A stretch of 64,000 bases of DNA. Source: Neisseriaceae bacterium (GTDB lineage: Bacteria; Pseudomonadota; Gammaproteobacteria; Burkholderiales; UBA11063). The notes below the pieces were generated by a model that saw nothing but the letters and a program-made list of their open reading frames with translations, was not told the DNA's origin and made no database searches. The translations under genes and the position numbers were made by a program. The stretch lies in contig RXJX01000011.1 of the NCBI GenBank assembly GCA_003963245.1, positions 837 through 64,836 on the forward strand. Direction: 5' to 3'. Of this stretch, positions 35,901 through 44,711 are shown piece by piece; position 1 is the first letter of the stretch; every line of letters starts with the position of its first letter.

Positions 35901-37628
35901 ATGTTAATTAAAATTTGTGGTATTACTACTCCGGAAATGGCACGCAAAGTTGCCGCAAGCGGTGTGGATTATATTGGTTTATTATTTACCAAACATTCGC
36001 CGCGTCAAATTGATTTGGCTACTGCCAAGCAAATTTGCGAAGTAGTCAAAGATTATGACACTCAGGTAGTTGGAGTCTTTTTTGATGAAAGTCAAGAGCA
36101 GATTCAAGCGATTGATGCTGCGTTAAGTCTGGACGTTATTCAATTACATGGTGACGCACCGCGAGCGGCGATAGCTAATTTTACTCATAAGCCAATAATT
36201 TATGTTGCTGATGGTAAAGCGTTACCAGCTGAATTAAATCCGGCAAAAGATTTCATTCTTTATGAAAAAATTACACCTGATAGTACAATTCCATTTCGCT
36301 ATTTTATTGCTGGTGGTATAGATAAAGATAATGTTCTGGCGCGAATTGCTGAGGCTAATCCGGCGGGAGTTGATTTATCTTCCGGTGTAGAAATTACCCG
36401 TGGTGTAAAAGATTATGGCAAAATCCGTGAATTTTTGGCATTGGTAAAACCAACTTATTACGGGGCTTTTGGTGGTATGTATGTACCTGAGCTACTGATT
36501 GAGCCACTGCATGATTTAACCAAAGCTTATCATGAGATTGCTTTGGGAAATGAATTTCAGGCGGAGTTTATTAATCTACTTAAAAACTATGTCGGACGTC
36601 CAACCGCTCTGACTGAGGTCAAAAATTTTGCTAAAGCCATTGGGTTAAAGCACGTTTATCTAAAACGCGAAGATTTGACGCATACTGGCGCGCATAAGAT
36701 TAATAATGCGTTAGGGCAATGTTTGTTGGCTAAGAAAATGGGTAAAACCCGAATTATTGCTGAAACCGGAGCAGGGCAACATGGAGTTGCTACAGCAACG
36801 GCTTGTGCTATGCTTGGCTTAGAATGTAAAGTTTATATGGGCGATGTTGATGTTAAGCGCCAAGCGCCAAATGTAGCTAAGATGCGTTTATTGGGCGCAG
36901 AAGTTATCTCGGTAACCGATGGTAGCGCGACACTTAAAGATGCAGTTAATGAAGCCTTACGTGACTGGGCATCAAGTTATGAAACTACGCACTACTGTCT
37001 GGGAACAGCTCTAGGTCCATATCCGTTTCCACAAATTTGTGCACGTTTTCAATCGGTGATTGGAAATGAAGCTAAAGCTCAATTTGCTGAGCAAACAGGT
37101 AGTAAACCAGATTTAGTGATTGCCTGCGTAGGTGGTGGCTCGAATGCAATTGGTGTTTTTCAGGCGTTTATTCCTGATGAAGAAATTAAACTGGTTGGAG
37201 TTGAAGCTGGTGGTTACGGTACGGGTGTTGGTGAAAATGCAGCTCGTTTTCAATCGGGGCGTTTGGGAGTATTACATGGCAATCGCACCTATGTATTGCA
37301 AACTCAAGATGGACAGATTGCTGATACTCACTCGGTATCCGCTGGCTTGGATTATGCTGCGGTTGGACCACAACATTCAGATTTGTTTGCAACTGGTCGG
37401 GCTAGTTATGATGTGGCATCAGATCAGGAAGCATTGCACGCCTTTCAGTTGCTGACTTCAAGTGAAGGAATTATTCCGGCATTAGAATCTTCACATGCCT
37501 TGGCATATTTGATTCGTATTGCCAAAGATTTACCTAGTGATTGTAAAGTATTAGTTAATTTATCCGGTCGTGGAGATAAAGATTTACCGGGTTTACTAGA
37601 AAGAGGATTGATTCATGTCGCGCATTAA
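35901..37628 (+). CDS. trpFB: Fused phosphoribosylanthranilate isomerase / tryptophan synthase beta chain
   Basis: A single 575-residue frame. Residues 1-195 are TrpF (LIKICGITTPEMA, LDVIQLHGD, FIAGGIDKDNV, GVDLSSGVE). Residues about 196-575 are TrpB (YYGAFGGMYVPELL, REDLTHTGAHKINNALGQ with the PLP lysine, AETGAGQHGVATA, ACVGGGSNAIG, HSVSAGLDYAAVGP, NLSGRGDKD). The fusion would couple step three with the last step of tryptophan synthesis. No linker is evident. The trpA start lies inside its last codons (14-base overlap). Confidence 0.94.
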   Translation: MLIKICGITTPEMARKVAASGVDYIGLLFTKHSPRQIDLATAKQICEVVKDYDTQVVGVFFDESQEQIQAIDAALSLDVIQLHGDAPRAAIANFTHKPIIYVADGKALPAELNPAKDFILYEKITPDSTIPFRYFIAGGIDKDNVLARIAEANPAGVDLSSGVEITRGVKDYGKIREFLALVKPTYYGAFGGMYVPELLIEPLHDLTKAYHEIALGNEFQAEFINLLKNYVGRPTALTEVKNFAKAIGLKHVYLKREDLTHTGAHKINNALGQCLLAKKMGKTRIIAETGAGQHGVATATACAMLGLECKVYMGDVDVKRQAPNVAKMRLLGAEVISVTDGSATLKDAVNEALRDWASSYETTHYCLGTALGPYPFPQICARFQSVIGNEAKAQFAEQTGSKPDLVIACVGGGSNAIGVFQAFIPDEEIKLVGVEAGGYGTGVGENAARFQSGRLGVLHGNRTYVLQTQDGQIADTHSVSAGLDYAAVGPQHSDLFATGRASYDVASDQEALHAFQLLTSSEGIIPALESSHALAYLIRIAKDLPSDCKVLVNLSGRGDKDLPGLLERGLIHVAH

Positions 37629-38379
37629 AAATGCTTTTGCCAATAAAGCTAAAATTGCCTATCTAACTGCTGGTGATGGTGGTGGAGTAGAACAAAGTGC
37701 CGCTTATTTCTTAGCGCTAGTTCAGGGGGGAGTTAATTTACTTGAGGTTGGGATTCCTTATTCTGACCCAGTTGCGGATGGTCCAGTGATTCAGGCGGCG
37801 ATGGAACGCGCTTTGGCGGCAAATACCACGGTCGAGAGCAGTTTGGAAATTGTTGCTAAAATCCGAGCTAAAAGTGAAGTTGCCATGATTTTATTTACCT
37901 ACTATAATCCGATTCAAGATGATTTAGCAGGCTTTTTAACTCGTGCTAAACAAGCTGGCGCTGATGGGGTACTGATTGTTGATTTACCTTATGAAGAGTC
38001 AGCTAATTATCGTTATATTTGTAAATATCTAGGGCTTGCACCGATTAATGTAATTGCGCCTTCAACCAGTAAAGCGCGGATGAAAACTGTTTTAGCTGGT
38101 TTAGATCAAGGCTTTGTTTATTACGCTTGCCAAAAAGGAACAACCGGAACGCGTGATGGTTTACCAGCTGATTTACCAGCACAAATTGCCGCGATTCGTG
38201 AAGCTAGTAGCTTACCAGTTGCGGTTGGATTTGGGATTGCTAATTCAGCGATGGTTGAACAAATTTTAGCGCTTGCCGATGGTTGTGTGGTTGGTTCGTA
38301 TCTGGTTAAACAATTGGCGAATCAAATTAGTCCAGATCAATTAACGGCGCTGACTAAGGATTTATACCATGTTGCTTGA
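37615..38379 (+). CDS. trpA: Tryptophan synthase alpha chain
   Basis: Cleaves indole-3-glycerol phosphate to indole and glyceraldehyde 3-phosphate, passing indole to the TrpB part of the neighbouring fusion. It has 254 residues of a TIM barrel: FANKAKIAYLTAGDGG, the catalytic Glu in LLEVGIPYSDPVADGPVIQ, the catalytic Asp in GADGVLIVDLPYEE, QGFVYYACQKGTTGTRDG and VAVGFGIAN. The family alpha chain has VSxxGVTG where this has ACQKGTTG, a modest change. It overlaps trpFB by 14 and the DAHP synthase by 11 bases. Confidence 0.95.
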   Translation: MSRIKNAFANKAKIAYLTAGDGGGVEQSAAYFLALVQGGVNLLEVGIPYSDPVADGPVIQAAMERALAANTTVESSLEIVAKIRAKSEVAMILFTYYNPIQDDLAGFLTRAKQAGADGVLIVDLPYEESANYRYICKYLGLAPINVIAPSTSKARMKTVLAGLDQGFVYYACQKGTTGTRDGLPADLPAQIAAIREASSLPVAVGFGIANSAMVEQILALADGCVVGSYLVKQLANQISPDQLTALTKDLYHVA

Positions 38380-39367
38380 ACTAGAAAATAATACCAACTA
38401 TTTGGATAAACAGGCATTGATCGAGCGTTTGGAAACAATGGGTTTTCGGGTAGTTGAAAGCGATGCTAATATTCTGGCGGTGATCGGTGGAATTGATTCA
38501 TGGGTGGTAACTGAAGATTTTGCTAAGTTGCCCAATGTTGCCAAGGTTCATCCGCTAACCAGTAATTTTAAGCTTGCCAGCCGTCAGACTAAACCGAGTG
38601 ATACGATAATCAAAATTAAAGATGTCGAAATCGGTGGTAAAGATTTATTTATTATTGCCGGACCGTGTTCGATTGAATCACGCGAACAATTAGAAGCTTG
38701 TGCTAAAGTTGCCAAAGAACATGGTGCTCAGGCGCTACGGGGTGGCGCGTATAAGCCGCGTACTTCACCCTATGAGTTTCAGGGAATGGGTGTACCGGGA
38801 TTGCAGCTTATTGCTGAAATCAGTGCTAAATACGGTTTGATTAGTGTCTCCGAAGTGATGGATGCTAGTCAGTTACCGGAAGCGGTGAAATATTTGGACG
38901 TAATTCAAATTGGTGCGCGTAATATGCAAAATTACGCACTACTCACCGAGCTAGGTAAAATCAAAACTCCGGTATTATTAAAACGTGGTTTTGCCTCAAC
39001 TTACCATGAGTTATTGATGGCTGCAGAGTATATTATGCTTGCGGGTAATCCAAATGTGATTTTGTGTGAGCGCGGGATTCGCACGATTGAGACCTTTACC
39101 CGTAATACTTTAGATCTTAATGCGATTCCGGCATTACAGCAGTTAACTCATTTACCGGTGATAGCTGATCCGAGTCATGGAACTGGTGTTCGTTCACTGG
39201 TATTGCCTATGGCAAGGGCTTCGGTAGCTGCTGGTGCACACGGAATATTGGTTGAAATGCATCCTGATCCAGACAAATCAATTTCAGATGCCAAGCAGAC
39301 GATTAGTTTTGCAACTTTTGCTGATTTGATGCGACAGGTGCAGAAGATAAAAGCCGCGCTTGATTAA
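38369..39367 (+). CDS. aroF: DAHP synthase, class I-beta
   Basis: First step of the shikimate pathway: phosphoenolpyruvate plus erythrose 4-phosphate gives DAHP. It has 332 residues: an N-terminal ferredoxin-like regulatory domain (1-70), as in the Thermotoga and Bacillus type, and a barrel with FIIAGPCSIESREQL, LRGGAYKPRTSPYEFQGMG, ILCERGIRTIETFTRNTLDL and PVIADPSHGTGVRS. Being last in the trp operon, it would raise precursor supply together with tryptophan enzymes. The N-terminal domain is the known site for feedback control by aromatic amino acids in related enzymes. The gene symbol follows common usage; aroG or aroA(G) are synonyms in some genomes. Confidence 0.9.
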   Translation: MLLELENNTNYLDKQALIERLETMGFRVVESDANILAVIGGIDSWVVTEDFAKLPNVAKVHPLTSNFKLASRQTKPSDTIIKIKDVEIGGKDLFIIAGPCSIESREQLEACAKVAKEHGAQALRGGAYKPRTSPYEFQGMGVPGLQLIAEISAKYGLISVSEVMDASQLPEAVKYLDVIQIGARNMQNYALLTELGKIKTPVLLKRGFASTYHELLMAAEYIMLAGNPNVILCERGIRTIETFTRNTLDLNAIPALQQLTHLPVIADPSHGTGVRSLVLPMARASVAAGAHGILVEMHPDPDKSISDAKQTISFATFADLMRQVQKIKAALD

Positions 39368-39370
39368 AAT

Positions 39371-39401
39371 AAAAATCCAGATTATCATAATCTGGATTTT
39401 T
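39371..39401. terminator. Bidirectional terminator between the DAHP synthase gene and rapZ
   Basis: AAAAATCCAGATTA (39371-39384) and TAATCTGGATTTTT (39388-39401) form a perfect hairpin with A and T tracts on the two sides. It serves both the rightward trp operon and the leftward rapZ unit. Confidence 0.92.
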
Positions 39402-39412
39402 AATTCTTTGCT

Positions 39413-40270
39413 TTATTTAAACTCTTGTATAGTCAGCTGGCGGTGGCGCGTAATTACATTAAACGCAAAGTTACGCTTGATTAGCTCGCTAAGTACGCTG
39501 GCAAGATAAACCGAGCGGTGTTTTCCACCTGTGCAACCTATTGCAATAGTCAAATAATTACGATTATCGCGGCTAAATTCATCAAACCACTTGCTGGTCA
39601 TATTGTAAATGTCGTTTAGCATATTTTGTACTGCTGGTTCTTTGCGCAAAAACTCAATAATCGGAGTTTCAGTACCATTAAAATCACGGATAGTTTTATC
39701 ATAATGTGGATTAGGCAGGCAACGGACATCAAAAACAAAATCTGAATCAATGGGGAGTCCATATTTAAAGCCAAAAGATTGGACGATAATGTTCAGTTGA
39801 TTAAAATCAGCATTAACAAATTCTTTGATAAATTTACGCAACGCATTAGCCGAGAGGTTACTGGTATCAATCCGATGGGCAATTTGGCTGATATCTGCTA
39901 ATAAATCACGCTCAATATTAATACAATCTTCAATAGTTCGCTCAGGGGCTGCTAGCGGATGTTTACGTCTGGTTTCTGAATAGCGCATAACTAGGCAGTT
40001 ATTATTTGCATCCAGAAAAATAACCCGTAAATCAACGCCATTATTTTTGAGAACTTTGAGTGATTTAGGTAGTTGGTCAAGCAATGGGCTGGTACGAGTA
40101 TCTACACCAACTGCGATTTTCTCATAACCATACTGACGATAAATCTGCGCTAATTGTTCAAGCATAGTTAATGGCAGATTATCAACACAATAATAACCAC
40201 TATCTTCCAAAATTCTTAGGGCGGTTGATTTTCCAGCACCAGAGAGTCCACTAACTAAGATTATTTGCAC
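39413..40270 (-). CDS. rapZ: RNase adapter protein RapZ (P-loop nucleotide-binding)
   Basis: 285 residues with an N-terminal kinase-like P-loop (SGLSGAGKST, about 7-16), the DTRTSPLL and ETRRKHPL blocks and the C-terminal conserved GCTGGKHRSVYLA, which binds RNA or small molecules. In E. coli RapZ guides RNase E to the sRNA GlmZ and senses glucosamine 6-phosphate. The start is a GTG directly after the hprK stop. It is the last gene of a minus-strand run ending at the shared terminator. The GlmZ/GlmY system is enterobacterial, so the target here may differ. Confidence 0.95.
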   Translation of the reverse strand: MQIILVSGLSGAGKSTALRILEDSGYYCVDNLPLTMLEQLAQIYRQYGYEKIAVGVDTRTSPLLDQLPKSLKVLKNNGVDLRVIFLDANNNCLVMRYSETRRKHPLAAPERTIEDCINIERDLLADISQIAHRIDTSNLSANALRKFIKEFVNADFNQLNIIVQSFGFKYGLPIDSDFVFDVRCLPNPHYDKTIRDFNGTETPIIEFLRKEPAVQNMLNDIYNMTSKWFDEFSRDNRNYLTIAIGCTGGKHRSVYLASVLSELIKRNFAFNVITRHRQLTIQEFK

Positions 40271-40897
40271 TTATTCACTACCTTGTTGCATAAAATTAGA
40301 TTGTTGATCAATAAAAGCCTGATGTGAATCATAGCCCCTAGTTCGTTCAATAGCATATTTTACAATTAATTCAACTAAAACGGGTAAGTTTCGGTTCGCA
40401 CCAATTGGTAACTTATAATGCGGAAATTTTAAACCAAGAATTTCAATTTCACCGATAAGTTGGTACAAGCGGTCTTGATTGACAATATTGAGCATATCAT
40501 TATCAACTAGCTGAATTACCAGAAATAATTCTTTGCTGGTACAAATCGTATGATTACCATAAAAGCGTGCCAAATCAATAAAGCCAATTCCGCGCACCTC
40601 TATAAATCCATGCCCAAATTCCTGCGGTGCACTTAAGATAACTTGATTATCGCTTAGCTGTCCGGCAACCAAGTCATCACAAATTAAGCGATGTCCACGG
40701 TCAATCAACTCTAACCCTAGTTCGCTTTTACCAACACCACTTTTACCAATGATAACAATACCTCGGTCAAAAATCTCAAAGGCAATGCCATGGTGTGCTA
40801 ATGAATCTTGAGTTGATTTCACGTTATTTTTGGGTATCCAACGCGGTGCGTCATTAAATAACTCTTGCTGTGTTTGCTCATTCTGGGCGTTGTCCAT
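40271..40897 (-). CDS. hprK: HPr kinase/phosphorylase, lacking the N-terminal domain
   Basis: 208 residues against about 310-320 for full-length HprK. The catalytic domain is intact: HGIAFEIFDRGIVIIGKSGVGKSELGLEL with the P-loop at 51-58, CDDLV, the EVRGIGFIDLARFYG signature and NRNLPVLVELIVKYA. The usual 130-residue N-terminal domain is replaced by about 30 residues. The gene start overlaps rsfS by 20 bases, so there is no room for a lost upstream exon-like segment or frameshift. Short HprK forms are known in alphaproteobacteria. It would phosphorylate HPr or NPr of a PTS; no pts gene is present in the window. Confidence 0.9.
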   Translation of the reverse strand: MDNAQNEQTQQELFNDAPRWIPKNNVKSTQDSLAHHGIAFEIFDRGIVIIGKSGVGKSELGLELIDRGHRLICDDLVAGQLSDNQVILSAPQEFGHGFIEVRGIGFIDLARFYGNHTICTSKELFLVIQLVDNDMLNIVNQDRLYQLIGEIEILGLKFPHYKLPIGANRNLPVLVELIVKYAIERTRGYDSHQAFIDQQSNFMQQGSE

Positions 40898-41213
40898 TCC
40901 AAAGGCTTTCTAAATCGTAATATGAGCGTACTTGAGGCAACATGATGTGAACCACTACATCCCCAGAATCAACCAATACCCATTCACCGCCAGCCTCTCC
41001 TTCAACACCAACAATTTCAACATTATTTTTTTTGAATTCTTCAACGACATTATTAGCTAAAGACTTTACTTGACGGTTAGAGCTTCCAGTACAGACAATC
41101 ATTTTACTAAAAAGCGGAGATAATTCCTGCGTATCAATCACGGCAATATTATCGCCTTTGATATCTTCCAATGCGTTAACTGCAATTTTACTAATTTCTT
41201 CGGGTGTAAGCAT
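40878..41213 (-). CDS. rsfS: Ribosomal silencing factor RsfS
   Basis: 111 residues of the RsfS/Iojap family, which binds ribosomal protein L14 and blocks subunit joining in starved cells. It shows ALEDIKGDNIAVIDTQELSPLFSKMIVCTGSSNRQV and the C-terminal GEWVLVDSGDVVVHIMLPQVRSYYDLESLW. It directly follows nadD (adjacent coordinates) as in most bacteria, and overlaps hprK by 20 bases. Confidence 0.96.
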   Translation of the reverse strand: MLTPEEISKIAVNALEDIKGDNIAVIDTQELSPLFSKMIVCTGSSNRQVKSLANNVVEEFKKNNVEIVGVEGEAGGEWVLVDSGDVVVHIMLPQVRSYYDLESLWNGQRPE

Positions 41214-41849
41214 TTAAATTCCTTTATAGAGCTTATGTTGAATAATATACTGATAAATTTCGGGTTCGAGCCATTGTGCAAATTTATCGTTGTTATGGCA
41301 AGCCTGCCTGATGGCGGTTGATGATACTTCAATCGGTGGGAAATCTGTAAAAACAACTTGTCCGTAAGGTTTAGAATAATCAGCCCGATTGACAATCAAC
41401 GGTTGTACGATAGCATTTAATTCAGGTGACATTTGCCCGATATTGTATTCAGGGCGCATTGCAACAATAAAATTACTAAGAGTAAATAACTCCTGCCAAT
41501 GATGCCAGCTGTCAATGCTGAGAAAAGAATCGCCACCGACAATAAAAAAAATTACTTCATTATTCGGCATTGCAGCACGCAAACGCTTGAGTGTAAAATA
41601 ACTCGGACTATATTCAGTCAAATGAGTTTCACTAAGCTCAAGATCAATTTGTCTAGAATACTTGTTACAAACTATTTGAAGCATGTCTAAGCGTTGGGAT
41701 AATGTTGCCTGTGGTGCTTTTTTATAGTCAGGAACCCCATTTAGTGGCATTAGACTAACTTTTGCTTGCAAATGATCACTTACATGGCGCGCAAGCGCAA
41801 TATGTCCAACATGCACAGGGTCAAATGTTCCACCTAGCAAGATTTTCAT
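41214..41849 (-). CDS. nadD: Nicotinate-nucleotide adenylyltransferase
   Basis: Adenylates nicotinate mononucleotide in NAD synthesis. It has 211 residues with the nucleotidyltransferase start LLGGTFDPVHVGHIALAR, the middle FIVGGDSFLSIDSWHHWQEL and the ISSTxIR-type motif (VSSTAIRQAC) near the C-terminus. It abuts purF and rsfS without gaps, so translation is probably coupled. Confidence 0.96.
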   Translation of the reverse strand: MKILLGGTFDPVHVGHIALARHVSDHLQAKVSLMPLNGVPDYKKAPQATLSQRLDMLQIVCNKYSRQIDLELSETHLTEYSPSYFTLKRLRAAMPNNEVIFFIVGGDSFLSIDSWHHWQELFTLSNFIVAMRPEYNIGQMSPELNAIVQPLIVNRADYSKPYGQVVFTDFPPIEVSSTAIRQACHNNDKFAQWLEPEIYQYIIQHKLYKGI

Positions 41850-43310
41850 CTAGTGATTAGCCCCATTTGCCAAGCTTTGTAAAAACTCTTCGTTGATATC
41901 ACCACTGATGTAATTACCATCAAAACATGATGCTTCAAAGTTAACCAGTTTAGGATTAATTTCGTGTAAACATTGTTTAAAATCAGCTAATTCCTGATAA
42001 ATTACTGCATCGGCACCGATTTCAACTGCAACCTCCTCATCTGTTTTACCATGACCAATTAATTGAGTATAAACTGGCATATCGACACCATAAACACTCG
42101 AGTAACAAATTTTAGGTGCAGCAGAGGCTAAATAAACTCGTTTAGCTCCCGCATTGCGAGCAATTTTAATGATTTCGCGTGAGGTATTACCGCGCACGAT
42201 AGATGTGTCAACTAAGAGCACATTTTTATTTTTAAATTCAAGGCTAATCGGGCTTAGACGATTAATCACACTCGTTTGAAATTGTTCCGAATCATGGCTC
42301 GCTTTATCATTGCCAATCAGATGATTTTTAACGAATCCCTCTTGATAGGGTTTACCAATCCCTTCTGCTGTAGCGATCGCTACTGCTCGAGTAATATCAG
42401 GAACCGGAATTACTACATCAATTTCTAGACGTGGAAATTTAGTTAAAATGGTTTGGGCTAGATATTTTCCCATTGCCTGACGTGCTAGTTGAATCGGAAT
42501 TTGTTCCATAATTGAATCTGAACGTGCTAAATAAGCATATTCAAAGATACAGATATTTAAGCTTGGATTATCATGGCATGATTTAGAAAATATTTTACCA
42601 TCAAGAGTAATAATTACGGCTTCACCAGGTTCTATATCACGAATCAATTGAAAGCCATTGATGTTTAGTGTACAACTCTCAGATGCTAGCATATAGCTGG
42701 TGAATCCATCTAGCGATTCTTTTTTACCCAATACCAGAGGGCGAATACCAAATGGATCACGAAAGCCAATCAGTCCATAATCAGCGATTAAACTTACTAC
42801 CGCGTAACCACCAGCCAAGCGGTTATTTAATTGATAGATCGCTTTAAAAATCTTGTCATTGCTAAGTTCACTATCTGCAGTTAATTTTTGTAGTTCATGA
42901 GCAAATGCATTAGTTAAGACTTCAGAATCAGAACGAGTGCGTACGTGGCGATGATTACGGTTAAGAACTTCATTACGTAGTTGTTCAGTATTAGTTAAAT
43001 TACCATTATGTGCCAACATGATACCAAATGGTGAATTTACATAAAACGGGTGCGCTTGTTCTGGATCATCTGCGGAGCCAGCCGTTGGGTAACGAACATG
43101 TCCGATTCCTGCATTTCCAACTAAATAATTTAGGTCTTCTTGCCCGATTACCTGAGAAATTAAGCCAATCCCTTTGCGTAGATACATTAAATTACCATCC
43201 ATGGTTGCCATTCCGGCAGCTTGTTGTCCACGATGCTGAACTCCATTGAGCGCATTATAGAGTAATTTATTGATCGGGTAGTTAGCTACAACGCCTACGA
43301 TTCCACACAT
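41850..43310 (-). CDS. purF: Amidophosphoribosyltransferase
   Basis: First committed step of purine synthesis: PRPP plus glutamine gives phosphoribosylamine. It has 486 residues. The N-terminal Ntn-hydrolase glutaminase starts with Cys2 (MCGIVGVV) and has QHRGQQAAGMAT, GHVRYPTAGS and LAHNGNLTN. The C-terminal phosphoribosyltransferase domain has the PRPP loop LLVDTSIVRGNTSREI. It lies in the conserved folC-SPOR-cvpA-purF cluster and abuts cvpA by 1 base. Confidence 0.97.
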   Translation of the reverse strand: MCGIVGVVANYPINKLLYNALNGVQHRGQQAAGMATMDGNLMYLRKGIGLISQVIGQEDLNYLVGNAGIGHVRYPTAGSADDPEQAHPFYVNSPFGIMLAHNGNLTNTEQLRNEVLNRNHRHVRTRSDSEVLTNAFAHELQKLTADSELSNDKIFKAIYQLNNRLAGGYAVVSLIADYGLIGFRDPFGIRPLVLGKKESLDGFTSYMLASESCTLNINGFQLIRDIEPGEAVIITLDGKIFSKSCHDNPSLNICIFEYAYLARSDSIMEQIPIQLARQAMGKYLAQTILTKFPRLEIDVVIPVPDITRAVAIATAEGIGKPYQEGFVKNHLIGNDKASHDSEQFQTSVINRLSPISLEFKNKNVLLVDTSIVRGNTSREIIKIARNAGAKRVYLASAAPKICYSSVYGVDMPVYTQLIGHGKTDEEVAVEIGADAVIYQELADFKQCLHEINPKLVNFEASCFDGNYISGDINEEFLQSLANGANH

Positions 43311-43311
43311 A

Positions 43312-43872
43312 TTATTTTTTTCCTAAATTTGATGATTCATGAGCAATATAGTTTGCTGCTTCGTGTCCAATTTCCTGATTAATATTTTTGATACGCTCGG
43401 GAATGGCGTTGACTATCATGGTCATAGTTGGGATTAAGATTGGGCTAAACCATGATTTTTGCCAGCTATGCGTTTTGTCAAAATTAAACATTTCCATTAC
43501 GATTATTAGTAATGCTCCAATAATAAGTCCGCGGATAATGCCAAAAACTGCGCCAAGTGCGTAGTTTAATCCACCAAGACCCGAGCTGTGAATGATTTTA
43601 TGAAAAATAATTTTTATCAGTGTAATTATAAGGGCAACAGCTAAGAACGCTATTAAATAGCTAAGTAAAGAACGTAAAAGTGAATTGCTGACAACTTTTG
43701 GAATAAAGTGCTCAATAAGCTCGGAATAGTTACGAACTACGAATAAGGCAATGAACCATGTACTAATTGATAAAAGCTCGGCAACACCACCACGGAAAAT
43801 TGCCAAGAGCATAGAAATCAAGATGATTATGCCAAAGACAAAATCATAATTGGATAATTGTAGTGATGACAT
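43312..43872 (-). CDS. cvpA: CvpA family membrane protein
   Basis: 186 residues with four predicted helices and the family start (YDFVFGIIILISMLLAIFRGGVAELLS) and GLGGLNYALGAVFGIIRG. CvpA is needed for colicin V production and for envelope stress resistance in enterics, but the biochemical role is unknown. It sits immediately upstream of purF, as in most gamma- and betaproteobacteria. Confidence 0.93.
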   Translation of the reverse strand: MSSLQLSNYDFVFGIIILISMLLAIFRGGVAELLSISTWFIALFVVRNYSELIEHFIPKVVSNSLLRSLLSYLIAFLAVALIITLIKIIFHKIIHSSGLGGLNYALGAVFGIIRGLIIGALLIIVMEMFNFDKTHSWQKSWFSPILIPTMTMIVNAIPERIKNINQEIGHEAANYIAHESSNLGKK

Positions 43873-43874
43873 TC

Positions 43875-44711
43875 CTAATTTCCGGTTACTATTCCGCTAT
43901 ATCCTTCACCGCTAATACTTTGTAGTTTTTGTTCAGCAACGCTGCGATCAAAAGGTCCAGCACGTAGGCGGTATAAAGTTCCTTTGGCAGTTTGAATCGG
44001 CTTGATGGTTGCATTAATTCCGTGTGCCGCGAGTGTTTGTTGCAAAGCCTGAGCTTTATCTTGTGAGCTAAGTGCTGCAAACTGGATATAACTGGATTTA
44101 CCTGTCGAGCTACTAGTTGTATTTTTTACTTTGGGTGCTGGAGCTGCAGTTGTCGCGCTGTCATCACTACTTTGGCTATCCCCAATAGCATCCAGAATAT
44201 CAGCTGGATTAACGGCAGCCTTTTTAACCTTAGCTTTAGGTTTTTCAGTGTTTAATTCAACGCTTTTAGTTGTTTGTGGTGTTTGTGAAATAGTTCCTTG
44301 CAACGGTAAACTATGTTTGTTTTCAGTATTGACTACTCCAGCTTTAAAGCCATTCCCTGAGTTGCTCGTGGTCGAGCTGGCTATAGTTTTGGTGTTTAAT
44401 GTTGATTCAGCTGGTTTAATTGCTGCAATTACTCCTGAAGATACAACTGGTGCTGAGGCATTGCTTGCAATAAGTGGCGCACTTGCATTATGATTGGTAT
44501 TAGTTGCAAGGGTGGCAGATGCATCATTTTTTATTTCAACCACATCAGGATTGATTGGAATAGGTTTTACTTTAGCGGTTACATTTAACAAAACGATCAG
44601 TGCAAAGAAGAGTAAGACAATACTACCGATTAAGCGATGGCGCGATTTACGCTTAGCATCTTCAGTAATTTTGATAATGTTACTTTTATTATGAGTATAT
44701 TTGGGTTGCAT
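43875..44711 (-). CDS. SPOR-domain cell-division protein (DedD/FtsN-like)
   Basis: 278 residues: a short basic cytoplasmic tail, one helix (about 25-43, HRLIGSIVLLFFALIVLLNV), a long Ala/Ser/Thr-rich periplasmic linker, and a C-terminal SPOR domain (about 205-278: SYIQFAALSSQDKAQALQQTLAAHG, LYRLRAGPFDRSVAEQ). SPOR domains bind denuded septal peptidoglycan. The position between folC and cvpA is that of dedD, and that identity is likely although the linker is not conserved. Confidence 0.88.
   Translation of the reverse strand: MQPKYTHNKSNIIKITEDAKRKSRHRLIGSIVLLFFALIVLLNVTAKVKPIPINPDVVEIKNDASATLATNTNHNASAPLIASNASAPVVSSGVIAAIKPAESTLNTKTIASSTTSNSGNGFKAGVVNTENKHSLPLQGTISQTPQTTKSVELNTEKPKAKVKKAAVNPADILDAIGDSQSSDDSATTAAPAPKVKNTTSSSTGKSSYIQFAALSSQDKAQALQQTLAAHGINATIKPIQTAKGTLYRLRAGPFDRSVAEQKLQSISGEGYSGIVTGN

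Noticed and set aside
43875..44711. Plus-strand frames at 44131-44694 opposite the SPOR gene
   Set aside because: They mirror the Ala/Ser/Thr-rich linker of the real gene and have no start signals.
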